DNA of 64,000 bases from JAWXTK01 sp044433645 (lineage in GTDB: Bacteria > Bacteroidota > Bacteroidia > Bacteroidales > Rikenellaceae). The notes beneath the pieces are model-generated. The model was not told the origin of the DNA, ran no database searches, and saw only the letters and a list, made by a program, of their open reading frames with translations. A program made the translations under genes and the position numbers. Numbering within the stretch: the stretch's first letter is position 1; the number at the start of each line of letters is the position of its first letter. The DNA lies in the NCBI GenBank assembly GCA_044433645.1, contig JAWXTK010000005.1, positions 1-64,000 on the forward strand. Direction: 5' to 3'. Positions 24,943 through 34,229 of this stretch are shown piece after piece.

Positions 24943-26253
24943 TTATCTTCTCATTTTGGGAAAACCTCCCGAGGCCACACTTTTCATCATTTTGCGAGTA
25001 TCGTCAAATTGTTTAAGTAGTTTGTTAACCTCAACAAGCGTCACACCACTACCCTTAGCAATTCTGTTTTTACGACTAGGATTAATCACCGATGGGTTCT
25101 CACGCTCATAAGGGGTCATAGAGAAAATTATCGCCTCGGTTTGTTTAAACACATCGTCCTTAATCTCAACATCTTTTAGAGCTTTACCCACGCCTGGAAT
25201 CATAGATGCCAAGTCTTTAAGGTTACCCATTTTCTTGATTTGAGCGATTTGAGATAAGAAGTCATTGAAATTAAATTGATCTTTAATCAATTTTTTCTTT
25301 AACTTTCTGGCCTCAGTCTCATCATATTGCTCCTGAGCTTTCTCAACCAGCGACACGATATCACCCATACCCAAGATACGGTCGGCCATACGCTCAGGGT
25401 GAAACACCTGCAAGGCATCCATTTTCTCACCATCTGAAATAAATTTCAAAGGTTTATTAACCACCGAACGAATAGAAATCGCTGCACCACCACGAGTATC
25501 ACCATCAAGTTTTGTCAATACAACACCGTCAAAATCAAGACGAGAGTTAAACTCCTTAGCCGTATTTACAGCATCTTGACCCGTCATAGAATCCACAACA
25601 AAAAGTATCTCGCTAGGCTTAACTGCTGCCTTCACATTGGTAATCTCCTGCATCATCTGCTCGTCTACTGCTAGACGACCTGCTGTATCGACGATTACCG
25701 TATTTAGGTTTTTGCTTTTAGCATATTTTATAGCGTTTTCGGCTATCTCAACAGGGTTCATATTACCCTCTTCTGTATAGACCTCAACACCTATTTGCTC
25801 TCCCAAAATCTTAAGCTGAGCTATGGCCGCAGGACGATAAACGTCACCAGCAACAAGCAACACACCACGACTCTTTTTAGTTTTGAGCATAGATGCTAGC
25901 TTGCCCGAGAAAGTAGTTTTACCCGAGCCCTGCAAACCTGCGATAAGTATCACAGCTGGCGCACCATCAAGGTTGATATCGCTCATAGAGCCACCCATTA
26001 GCTCTGAGAGCTCATCGCGCATGATTTTAGTCATCATCTGACCAGGCTTCACAGCCTTTAACACATCAGAACCCAGTGCTTTTTTCTTTACATCGTCTGT
26101 AAAGTTTTTGGCTACCTTGTAGTTAACGTCGGCATCAATTAGGGCACGTCTGATTTCTTTTAGGGTTTCTGCAACATTAATTTCGGTAATGCGTCCCTCA
26201 CCTTTAAGTATCTTAAACGAACGTTCAAGCTTGTCGGTTAAATTTTCAAACAT
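24943..26253 (-). CDS. ffh: Signal recognition particle GTPase Ffh
   Basis: 436-aa SRP54 homologue that binds SRP RNA and signal sequences and targets membrane proteins to SecYEG/YidC. The N domain is 1-90. The G domain has GLQGSGKTT (106-114), DTAGR (near 190), TKLDGD, and GEK. The Met-rich M domain (about 300-436) ends with IAKGSGV, the RNA-binding helix, and a short tail ending FPKMRR. Single gene on this strand, convergent with rnpB. Confidence 0.96.
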   Translation of the reverse strand: MFENLTDKLERSFKILKGEGRITEINVAETLKEIRRALIDADVNYKVAKNFTDDVKKKALGSDVLKAVKPGQMMTKIMRDELSELMGGSMSDINLDGAPAVILIAGLQGSGKTTFSGKLASMLKTKKSRGVLLVAGDVYRPAAIAQLKILGEQIGVEVYTEEGNMNPVEIAENAIKYAKSKNLNTVIVDTAGRLAVDEQMMQEITNVKAAVKPSEILFVVDSMTGQDAVNTAKEFNSRLDFDGVVLTKLDGDTRGGAAISIRSVVNKPLKFISDGEKMDALQVFHPERMADRILGMGDIVSLVEKAQEQYDETEARKLKKKLIKDQFNFNDFLSQIAQIKKMGNLKDLASMIPGVGKALKDVEIKDDVFKQTEAIIFSMTPYERENPSVINPSRKNRIAKGSGVTLVEVNKLLKQFDDTRKMMKSVASGGFPKMRR

Positions 26254-26289
26254 AATGTAAACTTAAAAAAAATCTCTCTGCTTTAAGAA

Positions 26290-26805
26290 TTATTGAGCAA
26301 TTCCCATTTCTTTTTTAACCAAAGGCAAAACATCTTGCATAGTAGCTTTATTATAGTAAGCAAGTGCACCCGACGACACATCAAACACAGCAGTTAGGCC
26401 ATTAGCCTCGCTAATTTTAGTGATTGCAGCCTCAGCCTTAGTAACCACTGGCGCCATTAATTGAGTTTGCATATTTTGCATATCTTGTTGAGCTGTTTGT
26501 TGGAACTCACCAAATCTTTGTTGAAGAGTTTGAAGCTCGCGCTCTTTAAGTTGAATAACGCTTGCAGACCATAGAGATCTATTTTTTTGCAATTCTTGAG
26601 CTTTGTTGTTATACTCTACTTGGATAGCCTCTAATTGCTCGGTAAGCTCTTTTGAAAGCGCCTCTAGCTTAGTTTCTACCTCAACTCTCTCTGGCATAAC
26701 AGAAATTAAGTCTTGAGAATTGATATAACCGAATTTTTGAGCAAAAGCTGCTGTTGCACTACACATTAGAGCAACCATTAGAGCTAACTTGAAAATCTTT
26801 TTCAT
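26290..26805 (-). CDS. OmpH/Skp-family periplasmic chaperone
   Basis: 171 aa with a signal peptide (residues 1-22, AFA then Q). The mature start KFGYINSQDLISVMPE is the OmpH/Skp consensus. It is followed by a long charged coiled-coil of about 80 residues (tentacle region) and the C-terminal VFDVSSGALAYYN strand. It holds unfolded outer-membrane proteins on the way to BamA. It lies 45 bp after bamA on the same strand, the usual Bacteroidetes order uppS-bamA-ompH. Confidence 0.88.
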   Translation of the reverse strand: MKKIFKLALMVALMCSATAAFAQKFGYINSQDLISVMPERVEVETKLEALSKELTEQLEAIQVEYNNKAQELQKNRSLWSASVIQLKERELQTLQQRFGEFQQTAQQDMQNMQTQLMAPVVTKAEAAITKISEANGLTAVFDVSSGALAYYNKATMQDVLPLVKKEMGIAQ

Positions 26806-26850
26806 AATACTATTATTAATTTTTTATTGGTTTATTATTTTATTTAATTT

Positions 26851-29355
26851 TTAGAATGAAGTTCCCATAGTGAAGTGGAATTGACTGCCACTAGTTGAGC
26901 CTGTTGACACGTCTTTATCAAAGCCCCAGCCCCAATCCAGACCAACCATACCTACGATAGGAAGATAAAGCCTAACACCCACACCAAGCGAGCGTTTTAA
27001 GACAAAAGGATCAAACTCGCTCCACGAAGCAAACGCATTACCAGCCTCAGCAAAACCCAACACATAAATAGTAGATGTAGGGTCTAGAACAATAGGATAA
27101 CGCATCTCTAGCACATATTTGTTATAAACACGAGCATAGTCTCCATCATCGCTAGAAGGTGTAAGCGAACTATTTGAGTAACCTCTAAGTCCTATGATAT
27201 CAACACCATACATACTGTAAGTTGTCATACCGTCACCCCCAACATCAAAGCCTTCAAAAGGTGATAATTTATCTCCATTATAAGAGCCTAGCACGCCCAT
27301 TTCCATGCCTAGTTTCATAACCAACTTATTATCCTTACTCAAAGGAGTAAACCAATCAGCCTTGAATTCCCATTTATGGAATTCTATCCATTTATACCTT
27401 TCTTCATCTGACAAATCATCGCTAGCATAGTCCTTGCCGTCAAACAATGAATAAGGAGGTGTCAAGGTTAAAGATGCCGAGAAATTAGAACCCGTACGAG
27501 GATAAATATTTTGGTCTACCGAACTACGCGAGAGTACTGTTTTAAGTGAAATCACATTAGAAGTTCCATTATCCATCAAGAAATAATCCCAATCCACTAG
27601 GTTATAACATTGATAAGCCAACTCGTTATATATAGAGAAATATCTATCAGGCCAAGATAATCTACGACCCAAACCTACGGCAACACCATAACTTCTAAAG
27701 TAAGAATCACTACTCTCCCATGCGTAATAAGCATCATTTTCCTCAGAATAATGAGCACTCACAGTCAGTGAGTTTGGTTTTCTGCCACCAACCCAAGGAT
27801 CAGTAAATCCTAGCGAAAAAGATTTATAATAAGTACCATTAGTTTGTACACTAATTGAAAGTTGTTGATTTTGTCCCTGAGGATAAGGTCTCCAAGCATT
27901 CTTTTTAAAGAATTCTTTAAGCGAAATATTATTAAGCTGAACTCCTACAGATCCGACAAACATACCAGAACCCCAACCTGCCGAAAGCTCTAATTTATCA
28001 CTAGCTTGCTCCTGCAAAGGGAAAGAAATATTAACCAATTCACTCGATATAGGCTCGATATCTGGCTGCAAAGTCTCAGGATTAAAGTGCCCCATAGTAG
28101 ACAGTTGGCGCAAAGTCTGCATCAACAAGGCTCTATTATAAAGTTCACCTGGTCTTGTTGAAAGTTCACGGCGAATAACCTCCTCGTTAAGTCTAAGGTT
28201 ACCCGAGATAGACACTTCGTTAATTGTAGCTTGCTTACCCTCAATAATTTTGAGTGTCAAATCTATAGAATCCTTGCCTACAACCTCCTCTGAGGGCATA
28301 AGTTGAAAGAACAAATAACCGTCGTTTTGATAAAGTGAGCTAATAGACATATCATCAGGACTAGCATCTTTACCCACGCCAAGAATTTTATTAAGCGACT
28401 TGTTATCATACACATCCCCAGGTCTGATGTTTAGCATTCTATTTAGCCTCTCAGAATCGTATTTACTGTTACCTGCCCAATCAACATTACGGTAGTAAAA
28501 CCTATCACCCTCCTCAACAGTTAGCTTAATACCCATTCTTTTGTGGTTGATATCATAGATAGAATCCTGCACAATAACAGCATTTTTGTATCCTCTAGAA
28601 TTATAGAAATCTATGATATTTTCCTTAGCTACATCAAGTTCAGATTGTTTAAACTTAGTATTTTGCCAGAATTTCCAGTTTTTAGCATGCAGGGTTTTCA
28701 TTGAGTTTACAACTTTGCTGTCTTTCACAGCCTCGTTGCCCTCTATTTGAATCTCACCAATTTTAACTCTGTTTTTTCTATCAACTACAAAAGTTACATT
28801 CACGCTATTCAAAAGCACTGAGTCGTTTTCAACCTTAGTTGCAACATCCACATTAAGGAAACCTTTGTCACTAAAATATTTTTTAATTTTATTGATATTA
28901 CGGTTCACCACAAACTCTGAATATTCGCTTTGCCCTCTTTTAAGCTGCAAGTCTTCTGTAAGATTATTGGCATGAGATTTAGATATACCCTCAAATTTCC
29001 AGTTAAAAACCCTAGGAAGCTCAGTCAAATAAATGTTAACATCCATTCTATCTCCTGATTTTATTGCAGTTTCTATGCTCACATCCGAGAAATATTTTTG
29101 ATCCCAAAGTTTCTCAACAGCCTGAGTTAATTGAGTTCCTGGCACTAAAATCGAATCTCCACGCACAAGTCCTGTGTTAGAGATAAGCACATTTTTGTTC
29201 ATGAACTCAACTCCATGCACATGGATTTGGTCTATTTTATACATTTTAGGATTGTTGTAGTCAGCTATTGGGGCTTGCGTGTCGCTTGCGGCCATTGCCA
29301 CTAAACCCATCAAAGTAAAGGCTACTAGAAAAACTATTTTCGGAAAATTTCTCAT
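26851..29355 (-). CDS. bamA: Outer-membrane assembly factor BamA
   Basis: 834-aa Omp85 protein that inserts beta-barrel proteins into the outer membrane. A signal peptide (residues 1-22, VAMA) is followed by five POTRA repeats (about 30-445, each with a turn such as GNxxxxxxxVxR or GNLRLNEEVIRREL). A 16-strand barrel runs from about 455 to 834, with GLRGYSN, equivalent to the conserved (V/I)RGF loop-6 motif. The C-terminus ends in phenylalanine (HFTMGTSF), as expected for barrel recognition. Second gene after uppS (5-bp gap). Confidence 0.95.
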   Translation of the reverse strand: MRNFPKIVFLVAFTLMGLVAMAASDTQAPIADYNNPKMYKIDQIHVHGVEFMNKNVLISNTGLVRGDSILVPGTQLTQAVEKLWDQKYFSDVSIETAIKSGDRMDVNIYLTELPRVFNWKFEGISKSHANNLTEDLQLKRGQSEYSEFVVNRNINKIKKYFSDKGFLNVDVATKVENDSVLLNSVNVTFVVDRKNRVKIGEIQIEGNEAVKDSKVVNSMKTLHAKNWKFWQNTKFKQSELDVAKENIIDFYNSRGYKNAVIVQDSIYDINHKRMGIKLTVEEGDRFYYRNVDWAGNSKYDSERLNRMLNIRPGDVYDNKSLNKILGVGKDASPDDMSISSLYQNDGYLFFQLMPSEEVVGKDSIDLTLKIIEGKQATINEVSISGNLRLNEEVIRRELSTRPGELYNRALLMQTLRQLSTMGHFNPETLQPDIEPISSELVNISFPLQEQASDKLELSAGWGSGMFVGSVGVQLNNISLKEFFKKNAWRPYPQGQNQQLSISVQTNGTYYKSFSLGFTDPWVGGRKPNSLTVSAHYSEENDAYYAWESSDSYFRSYGVAVGLGRRLSWPDRYFSIYNELAYQCYNLVDWDYFLMDNGTSNVISLKTVLSRSSVDQNIYPRTGSNFSASLTLTPPYSLFDGKDYASDDLSDEERYKWIEFHKWEFKADWFTPLSKDNKLVMKLGMEMGVLGSYNGDKLSPFEGFDVGGDGMTTYSMYGVDIIGLRGYSNSSLTPSSDDGDYARVYNKYVLEMRYPIVLDPTSTIYVLGFAEAGNAFASWSEFDPFVLKRSLGVGVRLYLPIVGMVGLDWGWGFDKDVSTGSTSGSQFHFTMGTSF

Positions 29356-29360
29356 ATTTT

Positions 29361-30077
29361 TTATTTCACTAAACCGAATCTTCGGCTTCTATTACTATAT
29401 TCATTTAAGGCTTGCTGGAAGTGCTCATCTCTAAAATCAGGCCAAAGCACATCCATAAAATACAACTCAGCATACGAGGCTTGTAGCAACAAAAAATTGC
29501 TTAATCTACACTCACCACTGGTTCTAATCACAAGATCAGGATCAGCAAATTCACTAGTGTAAAGTCCTCGCTCGATTTGCGTGTAGTCTATATCTTGGGG
29601 TTTTAACTCACCACTTAACACTCTCTCTGACAATAGTTTAGTTGCGCTAACTAACTCCTCACGCGATGAGTAATTAAGTGCTAAAATCAGTGTTAATTTA
29701 TCTCCCCCTAGGGTTTGCTGTTTAATAAGAGACAGGTGATTTTGCACTTTTTCTGACATTTGTGCTAGATTACCTATTGTCTCGATTCTCACTCCTTGCT
29801 TTTGCAACTGCTCGCTTTCCTGGATTATGCTTTTGCATAAAAGCTCCATTAATGCGTCTATCTCTTCTTGGGGTCTACCCCAGTTTTCGGTGGAAAATGC
29901 ATACAAAGTAAGGTAGCGCACACCACTTTTAACAGCCGATTTGACTGCCTCTCTAACGCTCTGAACACCATTCATGTGCCCATAGCTTCGTGATTCACCC
30001 CTTTGCTCTGCCCAACGTCCGTTGCCGTCCATAATTATTGCAACGTGCTGAGGTATATTTTGCTTTTTTTCCAACAT
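29361..30077 (-). CDS. uppS: Undecaprenyl diphosphate synthase
   Basis: 238-aa cis-prenyltransferase making the C55 lipid carrier for peptidoglycan and O-antigen. The catalytic D17 lies in AIIMDGNGRWA. FSTENWGRP (61-69) binds the diphosphate, and RTSGECRLSNFLLLQASYAELYF is the C-terminal conserved block. First gene of the uppS-bamA-ompH envelope set. Confidence 0.96.
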   Translation of the reverse strand: MLEKKQNIPQHVAIIMDGNGRWAEQRGESRSYGHMNGVQSVREAVKSAVKSGVRYLTLYAFSTENWGRPQEEIDALMELLCKSIIQESEQLQKQGVRIETIGNLAQMSEKVQNHLSLIKQQTLGGDKLTLILALNYSSREELVSATKLLSERVLSGELKPQDIDYTQIERGLYTSEFADPDLVIRTSGECRLSNFLLLQASYAELYFMDVLWPDFRDEHFQQALNEYSNRSRRFGLVK

Positions 30078-30085
30078 TACATTTT

Positions 30086-30101
30086 TAAAGGTACAAATAT
30101 A
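30086..30101 (-). promoter_or_regulatory. Possible -7 boxes for uppS-bamA-ompH
   Basis: On the minus strand TATATTTG (complement of 30094-30101) and immediately after it TACCTTTA (complement of 30086-30093), both 9-24 bp before the uppS start. No -33 TTTG at the standard spacing. Confidence 0.4.
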
Positions 30102-30136
30102 ATATATATATGTTGATTTTTACGTTTTTTCGCTAA

Positions 30137-31033
30137 TTAATTTGCTAATTCATCGCGTTTATCCAATCCCCACATCATCTTGTTTCTTAACGTATCATAA
30201 AAAGATATATTTTGCATAACAACAATAAAAATTGATTTCTGCGATTTTTTTATCAAAAATTCTGATTCTGAGCTCATTTCAAAGGTAGAATTATCTATGC
30301 TTGCAAAGATTTTTTTATCCCTAGAACTCACCTTAAACACCACCTCGGCCGAGTTAGGCAACACCACAGGACGCATGGTTAAATTATGAGGTGCGATGGG
30401 CGAAAGCACAAAACAATCACACTCGGGAGCTACGATAGGACCTCCCACACTTAGCGAGTAAGCCGTAGAGCCCGAGGGGGTCGATAACAACACTCCGTCG
30501 CCCCAATATTTTGCTATCATTTCGTTATTGATAAAGGCCTCGACGGCTATCATACCAGCTCCAGCTCTTTGCACTGAAAACTCATTAAATGCATATAAAT
30601 CAGATAGTTGCCCTGAGCTAAAAGCACCACTTACTTGCAACATATCTCGCTGCTCTATGCTAAATCTCCCCTTAATTAAATCCTCAAAAGCCTGCTCAAT
30701 ATTCTTCTGAGGGATATTAGCCAAGAAGCCCAAACGCCCAGAATTTATCCCTAAAATTGGGGTAGATTTTCCCTCCAGCATACTCACTCCCTGCAAGAAA
30801 GTTCCGTCGCCACCATAGCTCAAAACTATATCATCTGCGCCAAAATCACAACTTGCAAGAGAGTCATAAATTTGAGCACGAGAAAAACTCATACCTATCA
30901 TTTCACTTACCAAAACAGCAAATTCACGGTTAAGCGAGAAAGCGAAATTAAATTTTAACAACATTTCAAAAAGATGCTTTAATTCATCCACTTGATGTTG
31001 TTTTTCTGCACGTGAGAACAAAAATATTTCCAT
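30137..31033 (-). CDS. nadK: NAD kinase
   Basis: 298-aa ATP-NAD kinase (PpnK family) that makes NADP. GGDGTFLQG (74-82 from the chosen start) is the catalytic glycine-rich loop. GINSGRLGFLA, NEFSVQRAG, GDGVLLSTPSGSTAYSLSVGGPIV and SPIAPH complete the family set. I start at ATG 31033 (MEIFLFSR). An in-frame codon at 31066 would add 11 residues unlike NadK and overlap the divergent promoter region. Divergent from pdxJ. Confidence 0.93.
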   Translation of the reverse strand: MEIFLFSRAEKQHQVDELKHLFEMLLKFNFAFSLNREFAVLVSEMIGMSFSRAQIYDSLASCDFGADDIVLSYGGDGTFLQGVSMLEGKSTPILGINSGRLGFLANIPQKNIEQAFEDLIKGRFSIEQRDMLQVSGAFSSGQLSDLYAFNEFSVQRAGAGMIAVEAFINNEMIAKYWGDGVLLSTPSGSTAYSLSVGGPIVAPECDCFVLSPIAPHNLTMRPVVLPNSAEVVFKVSSRDKKIFASIDNSTFEMSSESEFLIKKSQKSIFIVVMQNISFYDTLRNKMMWGLDKRDELAN

Positions 31034-31050
31034 ATCACTAAAAAATATTA

Positions 31051-31071
31051 TAACTTTACACCACAAATATA
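31051..31071. promoter_or_regulatory. Divergent promoter region nadK / pdxJ
   Basis: TAACTTTA (31051-31058, plus strand) sits 24 bp before pdxJ. TATATTTG (complement of 31064-31071) sits 30 bp before nadK on the minus strand. The two -7 boxes face each other 5 bp apart. -33 boxes are not clear. Confidence 0.4.
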
Positions 31072-31081
31072 ATTTTAAATT

Positions 31082-31798
31082 ATGACAAAACTAAGCGTTA
31101 ACATAAATAAGATTGCTACTTTACGAAATTCTCGTGGTGGCGACATGCCAAATGTTGTGAAAGCAGCACTTGATGCAGAGCGTTTTGGAGCTCAAGGAAT
31201 CACCGTTCACCCTCGCCCAGACGAGCGTCACATTAGATATCAAGACGTTCGCGAGCTAAAACAAGTTATCTCTACGGAGCTAAATATCGAAGGAAATCCT
31301 GTACCAAGTTTTATTGACTTAGTTCTAGAAAATTTACCTGCTCAGGTTACTTTAGTGCCCGATGCTGAGGATGCTATCACCTCAAACGCAGGTTGGGACA
31401 CCATAAAACACAAAGATTTTTTAACTGACGTTATCTCGTGTTTCAAGAAAAAAGGAATTAGAACATCAATTTTCCTAGATGCCGACCCAAAAATGGTTGA
31501 GCACGCAGCACTCTGTGGCGCCGATCGTATAGAACTTTACACTGAAGGCTATGCAACAAACTATCCTAAAGGAGCAGAGGCAGCACTAGCGCCCTACCTT
31601 GAGACAGCACTTAGAGCCCAAGAATTCAATCTAGGTCTTAATGCAGGTCACGACCTAAGCCTTGAGAATTTGAACTATTTTGCAAAAAATATTCCTTTCC
31701 TAGACGAGGTTTCTATAGGTCACGCGCTGATTTCAGATGCACTTTACCTAGGATTTGAGAATACTATTCAATTATATTTACGTGCACTTAAAATTTAA
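31082..31798 (+). CDS. pdxJ: Pyridoxine 5'-phosphate synthase
   Basis: 238-aa TIM-barrel enzyme that condenses 1-deoxyxylulose 5-phosphate with aminoacetone phosphate to form PNP (DXP-dependent vitamin B6 route). Signature blocks: LSVNINKIATLRNSRGG, AQGITVHPRPDERHI, VTLVPDA, FLDADPKMVEHAALCGADRIELYTE, and LGLNAGHDLSLENL. Full length. The next gene overlaps its 3' end by 17 bp. Confidence 0.95.
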   Translation: MTKLSVNINKIATLRNSRGGDMPNVVKAALDAERFGAQGITVHPRPDERHIRYQDVRELKQVISTELNIEGNPVPSFIDLVLENLPAQVTLVPDAEDAITSNAGWDTIKHKDFLTDVISCFKKKGIRTSIFLDADPKMVEHAALCGADRIELYTEGYATNYPKGAEAALAPYLETALRAQEFNLGLNAGHDLSLENLNYFAKNIPFLDEVSIGHALISDALYLGFENTIQLYLRALKI

Positions 31799-33188
31799 CA
31801 CACCCGAAGATATTTTTTCTCAGGTTGGCAAAACAGCCGACGCTCTAGGCATCCAGGCCTACGTGATAGGTGGTTATGTGCGTGATTATTATCTGCACAG
31901 ACCCTGCACCGACATAGATATTGTGGTCTTAGGAAGTGGCATTAAACTAGCTGAGGCTCTAGGCCGCGAGCTAAAAACTAAGGTTTCGGTGTTTCAAAAT
32001 TTTGGCACGGCTATGCTGCGCATGGGCGATTTTGAGGTTGAATTTGTGGGGGCAAGAAAAGAATCATATCGAGCAGATTCACGCAAACCCATAGTCGAGG
32101 ACGGCACCATAGAGGACGACCAACTGCGTCGAGATTTCACAATAAACGCCATGGCGTGGTCGCTAAATAAGGACACCTACAAACAACTTATAGACCCGTT
32201 CAACGGTATGAGGGACTTAGAGGATTGCATATTAAAAACACCGTGCGAACCAGATAAAACCTTCTCAGACGACCCACTTCGCATGATGCGAGCAGTGCGC
32301 TTTGCCTCACAACTAGGCTTTGATTTATACCCCGAAACATTTGATGCCATAGCGCGCAATAAGGAGCGCATAAAAATAGTCTCTAAAGAGCGTATATTAG
32401 TGGAAATCAACAAGATACTTCTCTCTCCCGTTCCTAGCATAGGCTTCGAGTTATTGGATTTAACAGGCCTATTACCTATTATTTTCCCCGAAATATCCAA
32501 CCTAAAAGGCATAGAGAGAGTCGGCAAACACGCTCACAAAGACAACTTTATTCACACCCTAAAAGTGCTTGATAATGTAGCTCTCAAAAGTAATAATTTG
32601 TGGTTACGCTGGGCAGCTCTACTTCACGATATAGCTAAGCCAGCCACCAAGGCTTATAACCAAAAAACTGGCTGGACTTTTCATGGTCACGAGACCCTTG
32701 GCAGCAAGATGATACCAGGGATTTTCAAACGTATGAGCCTGCCACTTAACGATAAAATGAAGTATGTTCAAAAGTTAGTTTTTCTGCATCTAAGACCTAT
32801 TATTTTGTCCGAAGACATGATAACCGACTCGGCTGTGAGACGTTTGATTTTTGAGGCAGGCGAGCATGTCGAAGATTTAATGACTCTGTGTGAGGCCGAC
32901 ATAACATCGGGCATAGACGCAAAAGTCAAGCGCTATATGGCTAATTTTGAGCTAGTTAGGCAAAAAATGATAGTTATCGAAGAAAAAGACAGAATACGCA
33001 ATTTCCAGCCACCAATAGACGGCGAGATAATAATGCGCACCTACAACATAGCCCCATGCCGCGAGATAGGCGACATAAAAGCCAGAATCAAGGACGCGAT
33101 ACTTGACGGCGAAATAGAAAACGATTACAACCAGGCCTACGCGCTAATGCAGGCCCTTGCCAAGGAGTATAACCTAATTAAAGAATAA
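31782..33188 (+). CDS. CCA tRNA nucleotidyltransferase / poly(A) polymerase family, with HD domain
   Basis: 468 aa from a GTG start (31782). An in-frame TTG at 31755 is less likely. The nucleotidyltransferase head has GGYVRD (30-35) and D44-x-D46, then RRDFTINAMAW, the RxxRF helix (MRAVRFASQLGF), and a C-terminal HD domain (LLHDIAKP ... HGHETLGSKM). Several tRNAs in this window lack encoded CCA, so CCA addition is the likely main role. The family alone cannot exclude poly(A) polymerase activity. Ends in the stop overlapping the start of the next gene (TAATG). Confidence 0.88.
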   Translation: MHLKFNTPEDIFSQVGKTADALGIQAYVIGGYVRDYYLHRPCTDIDIVVLGSGIKLAEALGRELKTKVSVFQNFGTAMLRMGDFEVEFVGARKESYRADSRKPIVEDGTIEDDQLRRDFTINAMAWSLNKDTYKQLIDPFNGMRDLEDCILKTPCEPDKTFSDDPLRMMRAVRFASQLGFDLYPETFDAIARNKERIKIVSKERILVEINKILLSPVPSIGFELLDLTGLLPIIFPEISNLKGIERVGKHAHKDNFIHTLKVLDNVALKSNNLWLRWAALLHDIAKPATKAYNQKTGWTFHGHETLGSKMIPGIFKRMSLPLNDKMKYVQKLVFLHLRPIILSEDMITDSAVRRLIFEAGEHVEDLMTLCEADITSGIDAKVKRYMANFELVRQKMIVIEEKDRIRNFQPPIDGEIIMRTYNIAPCREIGDIKARIKDAILDGEIENDYNQAYALMQALAKEYNLIKE

Positions 33189-34168
33189 TGAAAGTAGACT
33201 TAGTATATTTGTGGGTTGACGGACAAGACCCAGAGTGGGCAAAAAAGAGGTTTCAACATCATTATAAGGCCGACAACGACATAGAAATAAACGAAGCTGT
33301 AACTGCTGCTCGTACATTGGACAATGATGAACTGCGCTACTCTCTGCGCTCGGTTGAGAAATATGCTCCATGGATAAATCATATTTTCATCGTCACAGAC
33401 AATCAAACGCCAAAATGGCTCGACACTAACAATCCTAAGGTAAGCATAATAGACCACAAAGATATTATGCCCCATGATGCTCTGCCCTGCTACAACTCCT
33501 GTGCTCTAGAACTTGCCATTTGTAATATACCTCATCTTTGCGAGCATTTTATTTACGCCAATGACGATATGATGCTAGGAAGAAGCTTAAGCAAAGATTT
33601 CTTTTTTAATAGTGACGGCAAAGTTAAATGTCGCTTTTTTTGGTGCGAGAAAATTATTGTCGACAAATCAAAACAGTATAGCTATAATTACTCAACAGCG
33701 AAAGCATCAGAGAGAATAGCCGACGACTTCTCGCGCGAGGATGTATTACACCTTAGGCCTCATCACCAAATAGATGCCTACAAAAAAAGTGTTATTAAAG
33801 AATGTCTAAAGGCTTATCCTCAGTGGCACACAAGCACTATTCATAATTGTTTCCGTTCGTACGACGATATGCAACGCCACATATTATCGCTATACTGCAT
33901 AGCTACAAACCAGGGAGAAATCATCATACTTGAGAATAACTCAACCTTCATCAAAAGAATACCCTCTAGAATCAAAGCTATACTAGGTATAAGCAAGGGC
34001 ATTGACTCAAAAATTACACCCACACATACCTCCTTAATCAAGGTGCTATTTTACATGAAAATACTTAAACCAGCCCTAGTGTGCTTCAACGGCTCAATTC
34101 GTAAAGGAGCCGAACTCAAGAATAAACTAAACAAGATATTCCCCAAAAAATCAAAATTTGAGTTATAA
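33188..34168 (+). CDS. Stealth-family polysaccharide phosphotransferase
   Basis: 326 aa with the conserved Stealth regions in order: CR1 DLVYLWVDGQD (4-14), CR2 ELRYSLRSVEKYAPWINHI followed by IVTDNQTPKWL, CR3 NDDMMLGR with its downstream aromatic and basic residues, and CR4 near TIHNCFR. Family members transfer sugar-1-phosphate onto capsule or exopolysaccharide, as in GlcNAc-1-phosphotransferases. No membrane helix or signal peptide is seen. It shares TAATG with the upstream cca-type gene, so it is co-transcribed with housekeeping genes rather than in a capsule locus. The acceptor is unknown. Confidence 0.82.
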   Translation: MKVDLVYLWVDGQDPEWAKKRFQHHYKADNDIEINEAVTAARTLDNDELRYSLRSVEKYAPWINHIFIVTDNQTPKWLDTNNPKVSIIDHKDIMPHDALPCYNSCALELAICNIPHLCEHFIYANDDMMLGRSLSKDFFFNSDGKVKCRFFWCEKIIVDKSKQYSYNYSTAKASERIADDFSREDVLHLRPHHQIDAYKKSVIKECLKAYPQWHTSTIHNCFRSYDDMQRHILSLYCIATNQGEIIILENNSTFIKRIPSRIKAILGISKGIDSKITPTHTSLIKVLFYMKILKPALVCFNGSIRKGAELKNKLNKIFPKKSKFEL

Positions 34169-34177
34169 ACAATAACA

Positions 34178-34209
34178 AAAAAGGTGCGAAATAAAATTCG
34201 CACCTTTTT
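34178..34209. terminator. Bidirectional terminator, Stealth gene / V-ATPase operon
   Basis: 13-bp stem 34178-34190 / 34197-34209 (AAAAAGGTGCGAA and its complement) with T runs on both strands, between convergent transcription units. Confidence 0.88.
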
Positions 34210-34229
34210 CATATCCTTAAATGATATAA

